Assembly: GCA_963926475.1 (NCBI GenBank)
Contig: CAWUXE010000020.1
Location: 14,294 to 78,293, forward strand
Direction of reading: 5' to 3'
From: UBA2040 sp002384725
GTDB taxonomy: Bacteria; Bacteroidota; Bacteroidia; Flavobacteriales_D; Crocinitomicaceae
DNA length: 64,000 nt
Part shown: positions 8,421 through 16,872 of the stretch, piece after piece
Layout: every line of letters begins with the position of its first letter
Position numbering within the stretch: the stretch's first letter is position 1
Notes under the pieces: generated by a model
Told to the model about the DNA's origin: nothing
Database searches by the model: none
Seen by the model: the letters and a program-made list of their open reading frames with translations, nothing else
Position numbers and translations under genes: made by a program

Positions 8421-10517
8421 TCACGAAATTTTCCCCCAATCCGGCCGGCTCCTCAAAATTTTATTCAATTTCTCCCGAATCAAACCATTCTCAACCAACT
8501 GTAACTTCTCATCCCTCTTCAATAAATCTCTCGCCACATCTCTAGCAATCCCAACCAAAACTCCATCTGCCGCCAAATCCGCTAATTTCAAATTCAAATC
8601 TCCACTTTGCTGAGTTCCCATGATATCGCCAGGACCGCGAATTTCTAGATCCACTTCAGCAATTTCAAAACCGTCTTGTGTGCGAACCATCGTTTCAATC
8701 CGCTTTTTCGCCTCTTTCGATATCTTATACGACGACATTAAAATGCAATACGATTTATCTGCTCCACGCCCAACTCTACCGCGCAATTGATGCAGTTGCG
8801 ATAGGCCAAACCTTTCAGTATTCTCAATAATCATAACCGAGGCATTTGGAACGTTTACTCCAACCTCAATTACCGTCGTTGCTACCATAATATTCGTCTC
8901 CCCTTTCACAAAGCGATTCATTTCAAACTGTTTAGCATCGGCTTTCATTTGGCCATGAACGATACTTACTTTATACTCTGGCAAAGGGAATGAACGAGAA
9001 ATGGCCTCAAATCCGTCCATCAAATTATTCAAGTCTAACGTTTCTGATTCCTTAATCAAGGGATAAACGATATAAATTTGACGACCCAAAGCAATTTCCT
9101 GTTTCATGAATTTAAAAACGGCAATTCGATTCGTTTCATATCGATGCGAAGTCTTAATCGGCTTTCTACCTGGCGGCAATTCATCAATAACTGAAACATC
9201 CAAATCACCGTAAAATGTCATAGCCAATGTCCTAGGAATAGGTGTTGCCGTCATAATCAAAACATGAGGTGGAACAACATTCTTTCGCCACATTTTCGCT
9301 CTTTGTGCCACACCAAAGCGGTGCTGTTCATCAATTACCACCAATCCTAAATTCTGAAAGCGAACTTCATTTTCCAACAAAGCATGCGTGCCGATTAATA
9401 GATGCATTTCACCCGAACGAAGTTGTTCGTGCAAAACCTCACGTTGTTTCTTGCGAACAGACCCTTTTAAAAGTCCAACTTTGACTCCAAGCGGTTTCAA
9501 CATTTCAGAAATCCCTTCGTAATGCTGTGTCGCTAAAATTTCTGTTGGGGCAATAATAGCGGCTTGAAAATCATTATCAATCGCCATAAGAGCTGCTAAC
9601 AATGCTACAAAAGTCTTTCCACTCCCTACATCGCCTTGCAACAATCGGTTCATGTGCTTTCCAGAAGTAACGTCTTTTCGTATTTCTTTGATGACACGTT
9701 TCTGCGCATCCGTTAAATTGAAAGGCAAATGATCCGTATAAAAAGTATTGAAAACCTTGCTTAATTTTGGGAAAACAAATCCACTTCCTTTTTCGAAACT
9801 TATTTGCTTTCTATGTAGTAATTCCATTTGAAGAAAAAACAACTCTTCAAATTTGAGTCGAAATATGGCTTTTCGAACTTGGTCTTCAGAATCTGGTCGA
9901 TGTATTTGGATTAACGCTTCTTCAAGAGAAACTAAGCGATATTGATCTATTATGCTTTTCGGCAAAGGTTCTTCAACTTTTCCCTTCAACCCTTCGACTA
10001 AATTGACGGCTATTTTTGAAATTCCTTTGGTATGAAGTCCTTTGTCGTTGAGTTTTTCTGTGCTCGAATAGACGCCCTGCATCCCTCCTGTTTTATCTAC
10101 ATCTTCCCATGGAGTAACTTCAGGATGTGCGATATTAAAACCGGTTCCGAATTTTTTCGCTCGACCATAAATCTGATAAATACGATTAGGTTCAATTGAT
10201 TTCTTTACCCAATCGACTCCTTGAAACCAAATCAGTTCTATACATCCTGTTTCATCTTCAAAATTAGCGGACATACGTTTCTTGCGGCCTACTCCAACAA
10301 CTTTTAAAGAAATTATTTTCCCTTTGAGCTGAACAGGTGTATCCCAATATTGAATATCGACGACTTTTTGATACGCCGTTCGATCAACATAACGAAATGG
10401 AAAATGATATAGCAGGTCCTCAAATGAGGCTATGCGCAACTCTTTCTTCAAAAGTTCAGCACGTTTTGCGCCAACACCTTTCAAATATTCGATAGGAGTA
10501 CCCAGAAAATCATTCAT
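8421..10517 (-). CDS. recG: ATP-dependent DNA helicase RecG
   Basis: A 698-residue superfamily 2 helicase that remodels stalled replication forks and Holliday junctions. The N-terminal wedge/OB domain (FEDLLYHFPFRYVDRT; GCIELIWFQG) comes first. Helicase motifs follow: Q-motif region LTDAQKRVIKEI, Walker A LLQGDVGSGKTFVALL, motif II as DEQHRFG, TATPIPRTLAMT, ATTVIEVGVNVPNAS and HQLRGRVGRG. Length matches the family. The ATG at 10517 is preceded by TAACTTTA, a -7-like box, only 5 nt away. It stands between a pseudogene and the dsbD operon on the same strand. Confidence 0.97.
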   Translation of the reverse strand: MNDFLGTPIEYLKGVGAKRAELLKKELRIASFEDLLYHFPFRYVDRTAYQKVVDIQYWDTPVQLKGKIISLKVVGVGRKKRMSANFEDETGCIELIWFQGVDWVKKSIEPNRIYQIYGRAKKFGTGFNIAHPEVTPWEDVDKTGGMQGVYSSTEKLNDKGLHTKGISKIAVNLVEGLKGKVEEPLPKSIIDQYRLVSLEEALIQIHRPDSEDQVRKAIFRLKFEELFFLQMELLHRKQISFEKGSGFVFPKLSKVFNTFYTDHLPFNLTDAQKRVIKEIRKDVTSGKHMNRLLQGDVGSGKTFVALLAALMAIDNDFQAAIIAPTEILATQHYEGISEMLKPLGVKVGLLKGSVRKKQREVLHEQLRSGEMHLLIGTHALLENEVRFQNLGLVVIDEQHRFGVAQRAKMWRKNVVPPHVLIMTATPIPRTLAMTFYGDLDVSVIDELPPGRKPIKTSHRYETNRIAVFKFMKQEIALGRQIYIVYPLIKESETLDLNNLMDGFEAISRSFPLPEYKVSIVHGQMKADAKQFEMNRFVKGETNIMVATTVIEVGVNVPNASVMIIENTERFGLSQLHQLRGRVGRGADKSYCILMSSYKISKEAKKRIETMVRTQDGFEIAEVDLEIRGPGDIMGTQQSGDLNLKLADLAADGVLVGIARDVARDLLKRDEKLQLVENGLIREKLNKILRSRPDWGKIS

Positions 10518-10522
10518 GGGTT

Positions 10523-10530
10523 TAAAGTTA
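10523..10530 (-). promoter_or_regulatory. Possible promoter -7 box abutting recG
   Basis: TAACTTTA (one base off TAnnTTTG) lies 5 nt before the recG ATG, which would give an almost leaderless mRNA. Confidence 0.35.
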
Positions 10531-10568
10531 ATTGGAATCCAAGAAAAATATCAAATCAATTAGAGTAA

Positions 10569-12353
10569 TTATTCTTTAAACTCGTCAAGTCCATCCTTTA
10601 AGAATTTCTTATACTCCTCAATATTTGGCGTATATCCAATTGCTTTTGTGATGTCATTGCCTTCGAAATCCTGCATAATATAAAGAGGCTGAGATAATTG
10701 ACCATAGGTTTTAATCTGATATGCCGACCATTTGTTTCCGACGTTCTTGATGACTCCATTTATCTCTTTAGAGAATACTTGCTCCGCTCTTGGCAACTCC
10801 GTTCTATCATCACAATACAAGGAAACGATAACTAAATCATTTTGCAAAATTGGTCGAATGGCGTCGTTGGTCCAGACTTTTGATTCTGTTTTTCGACAAT
10901 TGGCGCAAGAGTGACCAGTAAAATCAATCAAGATTGGTTTATTTACTTTCTTGGCATATTCACGACCTATTTCTAAATCATGGAAAACCATAATTGAACC
11001 GTCACCTACTTCGTGCATTTCAGATAAGTATTCTTTTGCCACCTCATCCATTTCGCCATTCGTAGAAGCTCCTGCTCCTTTCACAAATCGGAAACTATCT
11101 TCTGAATGCGTCCGTGGTGGTGCAATCCCATCAATCATGAACAATGGTGCTCCCCACATTCCTGGCAATAAATAAACTGCAAATACTAAAGCAGATAAAG
11201 AGAACATGAAACGAGGTACTGACACTTTTTCAACAGGAGAATCATGCGAGAATCGAATTTTGCCTAGAAGATAAATCCCCATAATGGCAAAAATACAGAA
11301 CCAAACGGCTACGAAAATTTCTCTTGGTAAAATGTCCCAGTGGTAGGCCAAATCGACCATACTCAAGAACTTCAATGCCAAAGCAATTTCGAGCAACCCT
11401 AGGACGACTTTTACGGAATTCAACCATCCACCAGACTGTGGAAGTGAATTCAACCAACTCGGAAAAATCGCGAATAACATAAATGGAAATGCCAAGGCCA
11501 ATGAGAAACCGAGCATAATAACTACTGGCCCCATCAATGAGCCTGAACTTAATGCTTGAACCAATGACGTCCCGATAATTGGACCTGTGCAAGAAAACGA
11601 AACCAAAACGAGAGTAAATGCCATAAAAAAGACACCCACCAATCCTCCTTTGTCCGCACCTTTATCAGCTGAATTTACCCATTTTGTTGGCATCTGGATT
11701 TCAAACGCTCCCAAAAATGAGAAGGCAAAAATCATAAAAATGGCAAAGAATATTAGGTTTAACGTCGCACTGGTCGATATTTCATAAACGGTGGCAGGAC
11801 TTCCCGTTGCGAGCGTAATAACCAAACCAACGATTACATATATAGCAACGATACAAAATCCGTAAAACAAGGCACTCATAATTCCTTTGGCGCGTGTTTT
11901 CGATTGCTTCGTAAAGAACGAAACAGTCATTGGAATCATTGGAAAAACGCACGGTGTAAACAAAGCGAACAATCCCCAAGCTATTCCTTCGAGAAACAAA
12001 CTAAGTAGTGAGCGTTTAACAATTGGCTCGTCGTCCTTATTATTTGGACTATTTTTCTCTTTGGGTAATTTTTTATCAGAATCCGAAGCTTCAATTTGAG
12101 CCCAAACAGGTGATTCTACATCAAATTTCTTTCCTAAATCGACTAACTTTTTCTTTACATCACTATCCGTTTGAACATCCGTTCCAATGTCTGTGATTAG
12201 TGTTGCCGCATCGTGATAATCCTTTTTTGTTTGTGCCAACTCCAACAAATCCATTGCCGATTTTTTCGAAATATGTTCGGCATATGAATTGAATGCAAAA
12301 CCTAATGTTGCACAAAAAAGTAATACTGATAAAATGAATTTCTTATTTCGCAT
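10569..12353 (-). CDS. dsbD: DsbD-like thiol:disulfide interchange protein (membrane and thioredoxin domains)
   Basis: A 594-residue protein that should carry reducing power from cytoplasmic thioredoxin across the inner membrane. After a signal peptide and a roughly 100-residue periplasmic stretch without the usual DsbD-alpha fold comes the CcdA/DsbD membrane domain, with redox Cys in FTPCVFPMIPM and SFSCTGPIIG, then a periplasmic thioredoxin-like domain with the active site HSCANCRK. The alpha domain normally fused at the N-terminus is encoded separately by the two genes just upstream, the nearer one overlapping by 11 bp. This is therefore a split DsbD system, probably one operon. It may serve cytochrome c maturation or envelope thiol repair. 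Confidence 0.88.
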   Translation of the reverse strand: MRNKKFILSVLLFCATLGFAFNSYAEHISKKSAMDLLELAQTKKDYHDAATLITDIGTDVQTDSDVKKKLVDLGKKFDVESPVWAQIEASDSDKKLPKEKNSPNNKDDEPIVKRSLLSLFLEGIAWGLFALFTPCVFPMIPMTVSFFTKQSKTRAKGIMSALFYGFCIVAIYVIVGLVITLATGSPATVYEISTSATLNLIFFAIFMIFAFSFLGAFEIQMPTKWVNSADKGADKGGLVGVFFMAFTLVLVSFSCTGPIIGTSLVQALSSGSLMGPVVIMLGFSLALAFPFMLFAIFPSWLNSLPQSGGWLNSVKVVLGLLEIALALKFLSMVDLAYHWDILPREIFVAVWFCIFAIMGIYLLGKIRFSHDSPVEKVSVPRFMFSLSALVFAVYLLPGMWGAPLFMIDGIAPPRTHSEDSFRFVKGAGASTNGEMDEVAKEYLSEMHEVGDGSIMVFHDLEIGREYAKKVNKPILIDFTGHSCANCRKTESKVWTNDAIRPILQNDLVIVSLYCDDRTELPRAEQVFSKEINGVIKNVGNKWSAYQIKTYGQLSQPLYIMQDFEGNDITKAIGYTPNIEEYKKFLKDGLDEFKE

Positions 12354-13011
12354 AGCTTCCTCCTAATTCTAAATACTTCTTATAAAACTTTGGCGAATTC
12401 CCTTCTGGAACTGCTATCCATTCATTTTTAAACTTCACAAAATCTTTTCCTTTGCTGTCTTTGCCAAAGTCTCCATTGATTTTTAAATCTTTTTTGTCGA
12501 CTGCATCATTTACAGCAGCTTCCTCGGTTTTATAGCCTTTAAAAGTCACCTTGCCATTCTGATCAGGTGGAAACAAACAGCCGTTTTCATCACAAACCTG
12601 AAACGAATATTCGAATTTCACATCTATATCCCCTTTTTCAAGAATTTCGACTTTTTGTTTAAAGACACCCACTTTCTCAAAGTATAGTGATTCACCCAAA
12701 TCATCCACATGCTTATGTGGTTTTGAGGCGTCTTGAAGCTTACCAATTAATTTGTACTTCGCAGGATTCGTTATGAACTTGAACGTAGTTGGATATCCTG
12801 TCAAATCTGCTTTGTTCGGGTCATGATTAACCGAAAAAATATGCCATCCATTCAATAATTTCGCTTTACAAACGATGTACGCGTGACTATCATCTATTCG
12901 TTCCACGGAAAAACTCCAGGTAACTTTATTCGACCAACTATCCATCTGAGCTTTGCTATGGACAGAAACCAATAGAAAGAGGGTGAAAAGTAAAATTATA
13001 GATTTCTTCAT
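12343..13011 (-). CDS. DsbD alpha-domain-like periplasmic redox protein 1
   Basis: A 222-residue secreted protein with a signal peptide (MKKSIILLFTLFLLVSVHSKA). The body matches the DsbD N-terminal alpha domain (disulfide corrector fold): LLNGWHIFSVNHDPN and KVEILEKGDIDVKFEY, then a Cys pair in VCDENGCLFPPD, corresponding to the redox pair before the YPP segment in DsbD. It probably accepts electrons from the membrane DsbD encoded immediately downstream (11-bp overlap) and hands them to periplasmic clients. The C-terminal extension of about 60 residues after the fold (KTEEAAVNDAVDKKDL...) is not recognised. Confidence 0.8.
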   Translation of the reverse strand: MKKSIILLFTLFLLVSVHSKAQMDSWSNKVTWSFSVERIDDSHAYIVCKAKLLNGWHIFSVNHDPNKADLTGYPTTFKFITNPAKYKLIGKLQDASKPHKHVDDLGESLYFEKVGVFKQKVEILEKGDIDVKFEYSFQVCDENGCLFPPDQNGKVTFKGYKTEEAAVNDAVDKKDLKINGDFGKDSKGKDFVKFKNEWIAVPEGNSPKFYKKYLELGGSYAK

Positions 13012-13023
13012 TTTTATTAAGGA

Positions 13024-13458
13024 TTAATTCTTTTTAATGGGTATTAAAACCACCTCATCAACTGGCGGATAGCACATTACGTCATTGCAAATCATGAACG
13101 TAACGACATACTCCAGTTGAGTAGATTGTTTGATTTTGAGTTCTTGTTCGAAAGCAACAGTTTTCTCGAAATATTGGAGCTCTGCAGCAAAATTTTCGTC
13201 GTAAGAAACTTTAGGTTCAGGTTCTCTGATTTCACTCAAGATTTCAACGTGTCGATTCTTTTTTAATTCAAATTTGGTTGATACAGGTCCTTTCATTTCA
13301 TCAACGAGCATACTGTACACATGCCAACCTTCCTTCAATTCTGCTCTTAAATATGCTTTGTTATTCTTCTGATCAAAACCTCCCGACCAAGAAATTTCAT
13401 CTTGCCCAAAAACGACACTAGCCGTTAAAATAACCAAAAACAATACTTTAAATCTCAT
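13024..13458 (-). CDS. DsbD alpha-domain-like periplasmic redox protein 2
   Basis: A 144-residue protein from the ATG at 13458; a longer frame from 13527 is rejected because the signal peptide MRFKVLFLVILTASVVFGQ begins here and a TATTTTTG promoter box lies only 5 nt upstream. It is a second DsbD-alpha-like domain (ELKEGWHVYSMLVDE) with the Cys pair in MICNDVMCYPPVDEVV. It is the first gene of the alpha-alpha-DsbD unit, 12 bp before the next. Two alpha partners for one membrane subunit suggest two client sets or a relay; that is inference. Confidence 0.8.
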   Translation of the reverse strand: MRFKVLFLVILTASVVFGQDEISWSGGFDQKNNKAYLRAELKEGWHVYSMLVDEMKGPVSTKFELKKNRHVEILSEIREPEPKVSYDENFAAELQYFEKTVAFEQELKIKQSTQLEYVVTFMICNDVMCYPPVDEVVLIPIKKN

Positions 13459-13463
13459 GTTAA

Positions 13464-13471
13464 CAAAAATA
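13464..13471 (-). promoter_or_regulatory. Promoter -7 box of the split dsbD operon
   Basis: Perfect TATTTTTG (TAnnTTTG) on the minus strand, 5 nt before the ATG at 13458. Predicts a leader of only about 0-3 nt. Confidence 0.55.
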
Positions 13472-13542
13472 GCATAAACCTTCCTTAATTTGGGGGCAAT
13501 GTTAAAAAACTCTTGGATTCTTAACATAATTAAATGTTCCGT

Positions 13543-13677
13543 TCAACCAGATAAACTAAGATTAGCGATGTAATTCTCTCGTTCTTTCCAAATTTGATTG
13601 AATGACATGTTGATTCCACGGTCTATAATCCACCTTTTAAGGAAATCCTGATGATTGTAAAACGTAAGCCTAATGTT
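13543..13677 (-). pseudogene. possible gene remnant in the 13.5-13.9 kb gap
   Basis: A 44-codon minus-strand stretch without its own start ends at TGA 13543-13545 and reads like protein (HQDFLKRWIIDRGINMSFNQ, then IWKERENYIANLSLSG). No family was recognised and chance cannot be excluded. The rest of this 450-bp gap holds a 9-bp inverted repeat (13655-13663 with 13675-13683) and the upstream element of the next gene. Confidence 0.22.
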
Positions 13678-13683
13678 TTACAA
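13655..13683. repeat. 9-bp perfect inverted repeat
   Basis: TTGTAAAAC (13655-13663) and GTTTTACAA (13675-13683) are separated by 11 nt. It is not followed by a T-run, so it is not a clear terminator; an operator or remnant is possible. Confidence 0.35.
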
Positions 13684-13752
13684 CTGCTAGTTTCTCCTAA
13701 ATTGTCGAGATAAATAGTTGTAAGTCTTCAAACTAATGTTGACCAGAGATAG

Positions 13753-13769
13753 TTATTGTATTTTATACA
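13753..13769 (+). promoter_or_regulatory. Shared upstream element, copy 1
   Basis: TTATTGTATTTTATACA lies about 140 bp before the ATG at 13912. It matches 14 of 17 bases with the element at 15776-15792 before the related cargo gene. Candidate co-regulatory site. Confidence 0.4.
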
Positions 13770-13911
13770 TTAAGTAAAAAGAAGTAATTTAGTGGAGAAT
13801 TAGGACTTAAGAAATGCTTGCAACAGCTAAAATTCCATTGCTTTCTATAGGAATGAGAATAAGTTGCACTTATTCACTTCCTGCTTTTTAAAGATCAACT
13901 TTAAAAAAATT

Positions 13912-15663
13912 ATGAAAAAAATTAACCTGATTTTAAGTCTTTTAGTGTTTTCATTCGCTAATTCTCAATCTTTACCAATAAATTTTGACGGCAACGCAGT
14001 CTCCACCTCAGATTTTACAGATTTTGATGGCGGTACTGCAACCGTAATCGCCAATCCTTTCATGGCAGGTATAAATGTAAGCGACTCAGTTGCTCGTATT
14101 GTTAGAAATGGCGGAGCGGTATTTGGAGGTAGTAAAATTTCGTTAGCAGCAAACATAAATTTTTCTGTATTAACTAAAATCACAATGAAAGTATATACAA
14201 CTGCACCCATCGGTACAATTGTGAAATTCAAACTTGAGGGAGGAGGAACGTGGATAGAAAGGGATGCATTTACAACAACTTCTAACGCATGGGAGACTCT
14301 CGAGTGGGTGTTTGCGGGAACACCTAACGATTTAAATGAAATTGTCTTCATGTTCGATTTTGGAGTAGTCGGAAATGGCACAGCGTCGTCAACGTTCTAT
14401 TTTGACGATATCCAACAAGAAGTAGGGCCAGCAGCACCGATGCCAGTTACTTTACCAATTAATTTTGAGACAGGCGCAGTTGCCACAAGTGACTTTATCG
14501 ATTTTGCTGGAGCGGGATCAATAGTAGCCCTTAATCCTCAGATGAATGGTATCAACTTAAGCGATTCCGTAGGTAAAATGACCAGAAATGGCGGGAATAT
14601 ATATGCAGGATCTAAACTTAAGATGTCAGATACTCTGAATTTTTCTGCGGCATGGCACCTTTCCATGAAAGTGTTCACTGATGCGCCTATTGGAACGAGA
14701 CTAAAAATACAAATAGAAGGTGGTACAAATAGTTTTGGAATAGACGTTTTATCAACTGTTTCAGGAGCCTGGGCTGCGTATGATTGGAATTTTGACGGAG
14801 CCCCAAATGATCACGATGAACTCGTATTCATGTTTGATTTTGGTAACATCGGCGATAGTTCGTCTCTATCTACCTTCTTTTTTGATGATATAGAACAAAT
14901 TGTGGGGCCAGCCCTACCAGTTAGAGTAGCACACACAATGCCAATAGATTTCGAATCAAGCGTTGTAACGTCAGATTTCGCTAACCAATTCGGAGCGATT
15001 GGAAGTGTTGAAACCAACCCATTAATTGGAGGAATTAACACAAGTGCAACGGTTGGTAAAATGTTAAGAAGCGGAGGTGCATCATGGGCAAGGAGTCTTC
15101 TTGGATTAACAAGCGTAATGGACTTTTCGACTACGAAGTATATTACCATGAAAGTATATACAGAAGCACCGGTTGGCTCTATGCTGAAACTAAAGGTTGA
15201 AAGTACCGCGTCCATGGCTGCAAATGAAAAGAATGTTTATACAACTGTTTCCGGTGAATGGGCTAACTATTTCTGGGAGTTTACAGGTGATCCAGCTATT
15301 TACGATGTACTTACATTCTTATTTGGTTATGGACCAAACAATGATGCAGGACCAAATTCCGCTTATTTCTTTGATGATATTCAATTAATTGCTGATACAA
15401 ATTCTCTTGGATTAGAATCTTTATCAAAAATTAATGGTCTAAGTTACTTTCCAAATCCAGTAAAAAATAATGTTACAATAACATCTGAAAATGATGCCAT
15501 AAAAAATATTTTAGTTTATGATATTATTGGTAATAAAGTAGCTGTGCTTTCACCTGATAAAAATCATGCGACAATCGATGTGACTAATTTTATAAGTGGG
15601 GTTTACATTGCTCATGTTATCGTGGGGTCCGAAACGAATACTATTCGATTTATTGTCGAATAG
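13912..15663 (+). CDS. T9SS-secreted protein with three tandem sugar-binding-like modules
   Basis: A 583-residue secreted protein. The start at 13912 gives the signal peptide MKKINLILSLLVFSFANSQ; the frame is open to 13864 but that adds a poor N-terminus. Three tandem modules of about 155 residues follow, each beginning LPINF(D/E)/MPIDFE, with (I/T)TMKVYT.API in the middle and a closing (F/Y)(F/Y)FDDIQ. The fold looks like the jelly-roll carbohydrate-binding modules attached to flavobacterial glycoside hydrolases, but no catalytic domain is present. The last ~75 residues are a T9SS type A sorting domain (SYFPNPVKNNVTI, ISGVYIAHV). The next gene carries one more copy of the module. Surface-bound glycan binding is inferred. 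Confidence 0.82.
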   Translation: MKKINLILSLLVFSFANSQSLPINFDGNAVSTSDFTDFDGGTATVIANPFMAGINVSDSVARIVRNGGAVFGGSKISLAANINFSVLTKITMKVYTTAPIGTIVKFKLEGGGTWIERDAFTTTSNAWETLEWVFAGTPNDLNEIVFMFDFGVVGNGTASSTFYFDDIQQEVGPAAPMPVTLPINFETGAVATSDFIDFAGAGSIVALNPQMNGINLSDSVGKMTRNGGNIYAGSKLKMSDTLNFSAAWHLSMKVFTDAPIGTRLKIQIEGGTNSFGIDVLSTVSGAWAAYDWNFDGAPNDHDELVFMFDFGNIGDSSSLSTFFFDDIEQIVGPALPVRVAHTMPIDFESSVVTSDFANQFGAIGSVETNPLIGGINTSATVGKMLRSGGASWARSLLGLTSVMDFSTTKYITMKVYTEAPVGSMLKLKVESTASMAANEKNVYTTVSGEWANYFWEFTGDPAIYDVLTFLFGYGPNNDAGPNSAYFFDDIQLIADTNSLGLESLSKINGLSYFPNPVKNNVTITSENDAIKNILVYDIIGNKVAVLSPDKNHATIDVTNFISGVYIAHVIVGSETNTIRFIVE

Positions 15664-15697
15664 CCGCTATTGAATTATTTTTTAGCGGGTTTCTTTT
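15663..15697 (+). terminator. Probable terminator after the three-module protein
   Basis: CCGCTA (15664-15669) pairs with TAGCGG (15683-15688) over a T-rich loop and is followed by GTTTCTTTT. Confidence 0.55.
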
Positions 15698-15775
15698 AAA
15701 TAAAAAAATTAGCTACTAATTCGTCATGGCTGGCAAAAAAAAATATTTAAATTAATTTTTTACAAGAACGTTGAG

Positions 15776-15792
15776 TTATTGTATAAAATACA
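15776..15792 (+). promoter_or_regulatory. Shared upstream element, copy 2
   Basis: TTATTGTATAAAATACA, 30 bp before the ATG at 15822. It matches 14/17 with copy 1; the three differing bases are the central TTT versus AAA, so the half-sites TTGTAT and ATACA are kept. Confidence 0.4.
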
Positions 15793-15821
15793 CTATCTTA
15801 CATCAAATTTAAAATACAGAT

Positions 15822-16679
15822 ATGATAAAAAATTTATACAGAATGACAATTTTAGGCTTAGCCACAGTATTTTTAGCTGGATCTGCTACAGCGCAAAACG
15901 TACCAATTGATTTCGAAACTATAGGAAACGGCGCTTCTTGGACGTGGACGGTATTTGAGAATACCTCAAATCCAGCGTTAGAAATAATTGATAATCCAGA
16001 CCAGAGTGGGATCAATACTTCATGTACAGTTGCGAAATTCACTGCACTCCAAACGGGTAACCCTTGGGCTGGATGCGAAAGCCAACATGGAGCTGACCTA
16101 GGTGCTTTTATGTTAAGTGCTAATACAAGTACGATAAAGATTATGGTATGGAAATCTGTGATTAGCGATGTTGGCGTTAAACTAGTTACTCCCAGCAGTG
16201 CCGCAATGGTAGAAATTAAAATTCCAAATACATTAACAGACCAATGGGAATTATTGACATTCGATTTTTCTAGTTACGTCGGCCAAGGTCCTTATGCATC
16301 AGAGATGGTAGATCAAATTGTTATTTTCCCTGATTTTGATTTAGGAGGAAGAACACAAGACAACATTTGCTATTTCGACAACGTATGGGGAGTAGACTCT
16401 GTAGCAGTAGCTTGCTCAGGTGGAACGGCAGCTATATTAGAAACAGAAAGAATGAGTTTCGAGTTGTATCCAAATCCTACACAGAACAATTTCTCTATTC
16501 AATCAGAATTGTTGATAGATGAGATAATTATTTATGACTTAATGGGATCAATTGTATCGAAAGAAATAACTTCAAGTAATGTTGTAGATGTTGATGTAAC
16601 TAATTTTGTATCGGGCGTTTACATCATTGAAGCGCGTATCGGTGGTCAACTGATCAAAAAAAGACTTACCAAAAATTAA
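15822..16679 (+). CDS. T9SS-secreted protein with one sugar-binding-like module
   Basis: A 285-residue secreted protein: signal peptide to about residue 24 (LAGSATAQ), one module opening VPIDFETIGNG and closing with CYFDNVWG, then a T9SS type A sorting domain (LYPNPTQNNFSI, FVSGVYIIEARIGG). The module is a diverged relative of the triple repeats in the upstream gene. It includes EIIDNPDQSGINTS, a motif that often accompanies glycoside hydrolase modules. The gene has its own upstream element and terminator, so it is a separate unit. It is likely displayed on the cell surface; the ligand is unknown. Confidence 0.82.
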   Translation: MIKNLYRMTILGLATVFLAGSATAQNVPIDFETIGNGASWTWTVFENTSNPALEIIDNPDQSGINTSCTVAKFTALQTGNPWAGCESQHGADLGAFMLSANTSTIKIMVWKSVISDVGVKLVTPSSAAMVEIKIPNTLTDQWELLTFDFSSYVGQGPYASEMVDQIVIFPDFDLGGRTQDNICYFDNVWGVDSVAVACSGGTAAILETERMSFELYPNPTQNNFSIQSELLIDEIIIYDLMGSIVSKEITSSNVVDVDVTNFVSGVYIIEARIGGQLIKKRLTKN

Positions 16680-16703
16680 TTAAATTATTAGTTTGATTTA
16701 ACC

Positions 16704-16740
16704 AAAAATGAGGGTTAGCATTATGCGAACTCTCATTTTT
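16704..16740 (+). terminator. Rho-independent terminator
   Basis: AAAAATGAGGGTT pairs with AACTCTCATTTTT around a short loop; the descending arm supplies the T-run. Confidence 0.75.
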
Positions 16741-16790
16741 TGTATGCGTAAATTATAAATCGCACCTGCAATATTTACAAACTAAACCTC

Positions 16791-16819
16791 CGATATACCC
16801 ACGATATACATTCTGTGGG
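16791..16819. repeat. Direct repeat and hairpin upstream of a T9SS gene
   Basis: CGATATAC occurs at 16791-16798 and again at 16802-16809, one helical turn apart (11 bp). CCCAC (16798-16802) can pair with GTGGG (16815-16819). It ends about 40 bp before the -7 box at 16859, a plausible activator position. Confidence 0.35.
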
Positions 16820-16858
16820 GATAAATAAAAATTTCAATTGAAAATATTTGGAATAAGG

Positions 16859-16866
16859 TATCTTTG
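16859..16866 (+). promoter_or_regulatory. Promoter -7 box
   Basis: Perfect TATCTTTG with TTG at 16838-16840 as -33-like element (18 bp apart). Six nt separate the box from the ATG at 16873. Confidence 0.55.
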
Positions 16867-16872
16867 CATCGA

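Noticed and set aside
13965..14381. Minus-strand 138-residue frame
   Set aside because: Antisense shadow of the three-module T9SS protein; a similar shadow at 14811-15215 arises from the repeated module.
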